NCBI GenBank assembly: GCA_947034895.1
Contig: OX344763.1
Location: forward strand, 23,467,001 to 23,531,000
DNA from: Rhytidiadelphus loreus
Lineage: Eukaryota; Streptophyta; Bryopsida; Hypnales; Hylocomiaceae
DNA length: 64,000 nt
Direction of reading: 5' to 3'
Each line of letters begins with the position of its first letter. Within the stretch, counting starts at the first letter, position 1. The notes under the pieces were generated by a model. That model saw nothing but the letters and a program-made list of their open reading frames with translations. It was not told the DNA's origin and did no database searches. A program made the position numbers and the translations under genes. Shown in pieces: positions 62,111 through 64,000 of the stretch.

Positions 62111-64000
62111 CTAAAAAGACTGGATGTTGCTTTGAATGGAAGAAGCATTACTCTGTTCTGTCTTGGGAAGTACGCCAGTAGGGCCATTCATAGTCTCCAA
62201 CTCTTCCATAGTGGGCAAAGTTGCCGTTGCCGCCTTGAAGGTTTCGTAGGTGCGGAAATCCTGGTGACAGTCTCGAAGCTGAGCCTCACAGTAATGCTTC
62301 CAAGAAATGCTAACCGATCCACCTGCTGCACTTGACAGGGCGGCAAGAGGGGAGATAGTGGTGGGAAGAACATTGACCACCTCTTCACTTTTGAACATGG
62401 AAGAAGAAGGAACATCAACCTTCACGGTTGAGAGACACTTGCTGTTTACTACCTCTGCCAAGCACCGTGATCCATCGGACAGTGTATGATCTAACCTTGC
62501 TTCTAAGCCTTCTGGAGTAATGTCACCTGCAAGCAACAGAATCCAAAGTTACTCTTTGAACTAACCAACCAAGGCACTGTTCAATAATCATACAGATTAT
62601 TGTTTACAAGCTCTAGTAAAAACCCAGGAATCGCTAGTATTCAAATATGGTTGCAAAGTCAATTATGAAGGACACATGCACCTTGGGTAAAAAATAATTG
62701 ATACTTCATAAGAGAATTAAAAACTTACCTCTCATTAACATATACTTCAAGTATTGAAGCTCTGAGCAAATGCTGCCAAAAGTTGGACGCTCTTTGGGAT
62801 TGACAATCCAACATTTCTCAATCAAAGTCTTCAGCAATGCCGGACAATTTGTAGGTAATTCAGGACGCACACCTTTCAATACTAAATTCATTATTTTCCT
62901 TGATGATCGCTCATTTTTGAAAGGTAAATCCCCAGTCAAAATTTCATAACACACCAGCGCAAAACTGTACACATCACACTTGAATTTGTAATACAAAACT
63001 CCTTCATTCCTTGAAGCACGCATCAATTCAGGAGCCATCCATCGACAAGTACCTTCATTGTAAGTCATCTGGGAATATGTGGCACTTCGCTCCTTGGTCT
63101 TGGAGAGACCAAAGTCAGTTACTTTGGCCTGCACATACCCAATCTTCAGTTCCAAAACTCTGACCTCTTTCACAAGAATATTTGTGGACTTCAAATCCCT
63201 ATGGACAATTCTTTGGGTGTGAAGGTATTTTGCCCCTTCTGCAATTTGATGCATCATGTCCACTGCTTCGGAGATGGAGAATGGAGGAGAATCACTATGC
63301 TCCTCACATCTTCTTTGGATCAAGGCAAACAAATCACAATCCATTAATTCCATGAGAATGGAAGAACTCCTCTTGTTCATTGTACCAGCAAATATGGAGG
63401 TGATGTTGGGATGGCACAATTGGGACAGAATGTTCACTTCCTTCAAGAAGAAGCCATTTTCTGGACCCCAGAATGTCTTCTTTGCAGCTGGAGTTCCTAA
63501 CCACAACACCTTGTACACGGTAGCTGAGCCACCCCTCCCCAACTGCTCTGCAGGTGCATGTGATTCCACCCAATCAAACAAGTTGCCAAGAGTATTGCCC
63601 TCACCACAAGTTGGATTGGGATGAACACTCATAAGTCTTTGAAGAAGATGCTTGGCTAGATCAGAAGCATCCAATGCCAATTTATCAAGTAAGTACTCCT
63701 TATCCACAATGGCCTTCAACTTCACCATTTCAACTTCACCTTCGTTAAGCATATCCACTTCAAACAAAGTGAGGCCACGCTGCATTGCTGCACACTCGCC
63801 CTCCATAAAAAGAACCTTGCACAACTCCAAATTAAACCCCAAAGATGACACATACTCTACAACATTCGAAAGTGTCATTGCAGCTTCCACCCAGGCAGCC
63901 TTCGAACATCCAACAATGAAGTCCTCAATTTGCTTTCCCAAAGCCAACAAGAGCTTGAAGATTCCAACCCACTTGGTAGCATCCCAAGAAGAATCAAAAC
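62111..64000 (-). CDS. TKL-type protein kinase, copy 2 (5' end beyond window)
   Basis: Exon 62729-64000 (open at the right edge), intron 62527-62728, last exon 62111-62526 ending in TAG. Partial product of 424 plus about 138 residues. It is paralogous to copy 1, head to tail. Kinase motifs are intact: LGRGGSATVYK, AAKK, HRDLKSTN, TDFGLSK, GTCRWMAPE. Compared with copy 1 it lacks about eight residues after APEL (MRASRNEGVLYYKFKCDV). Its last exon is full length, reading ITPEGLEARLDHTLSDGS and then a tail with YETFKAATATLPTMEELE. The sequence at 63,690-64,000 looks identical to 61,434-61,744, whereas the kinase parts are clearly diverged. Active kinase predicted; biological role unknown. Confidence 0.87.

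Noticed and set aside
61013..63624. Plus-strand frames of 100-120 residues across the kinase genes
   Set aside because: Antisense shadows that recur at equivalent positions in both paralogues because the coding strand is conserved.

Overview
The window is nuclear DNA of a land plant. It holds spliced genes for a chloroplast-envelope lipid permease (TGD1) and the neoxanthin factor NXD1, with GT-AG introns, a plant-type RNA polymerase III subunit and two TKL-type kinases. The kinases carry a long N-terminal helical region I associate with non-flowering plants, so a moss or related lineage is my guess; the sequence alone does not prove it. Coding exons are relatively GC-rich and the rest is very AT-rich.

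Layout. 0.2-9.1 kb: TGD1 (minus, 4 exons) and NXD1 (plus, 10 exons), transcribed divergently. 9.1-26.9 kb: nested transposable elements. The centrepiece is a complete 5,689-bp CACTA (En/Spm-like) element at 10,624-16,312 with a perfect 14-bp terminal inverted repeat, a 3-bp target duplication, dense 11-bp-phased subterminal repeats and only a DUF4216 coding remnant. Its unoccupied target is visible in an inverted repeat copy at about 49.08 kb. 26,965-29,239: a small two-exon gene for a zinc-ribbon protein of the At4g08330-like plant family (minus). 29.2-39.9 kb: AT-rich repeat sequence with short elements flanked by TTAA and starting with CCC (piggyBac-like ends), a GGAGGGC-type MITE and a 1-kb dispersed repeat. 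39,927-45,482: RPC5 (minus, 15 exons, 800 codons). 46-57.5 kb: inverted copies of repeats seen further left, a 1.7-kb block with 16 exact copies of ACAATTTGT or its reverse complement, and two more TTAA-flanked elements. 57.5-59.7 kb: less repetitive sequence with unidentified exon-like pieces. 59.7-64.0 kb: two head-to-tail paralogous kinase genes (minus), the right one cut by the window edge.

The genes share no obvious pathway. TGD1 and NXD1 both act in plastids (lipid import, carotenoid metabolism), RPC5 is part of RNA polymerase III, and the kinases are a recent tandem duplication with a perfectly identical tract of at least 311 bp and a 4-bp frameshift in the last exon of one copy. All splice structures were derived by eye: reading phase is continuous through every intron and total lengths divide by three, but none is checked against transcripts.
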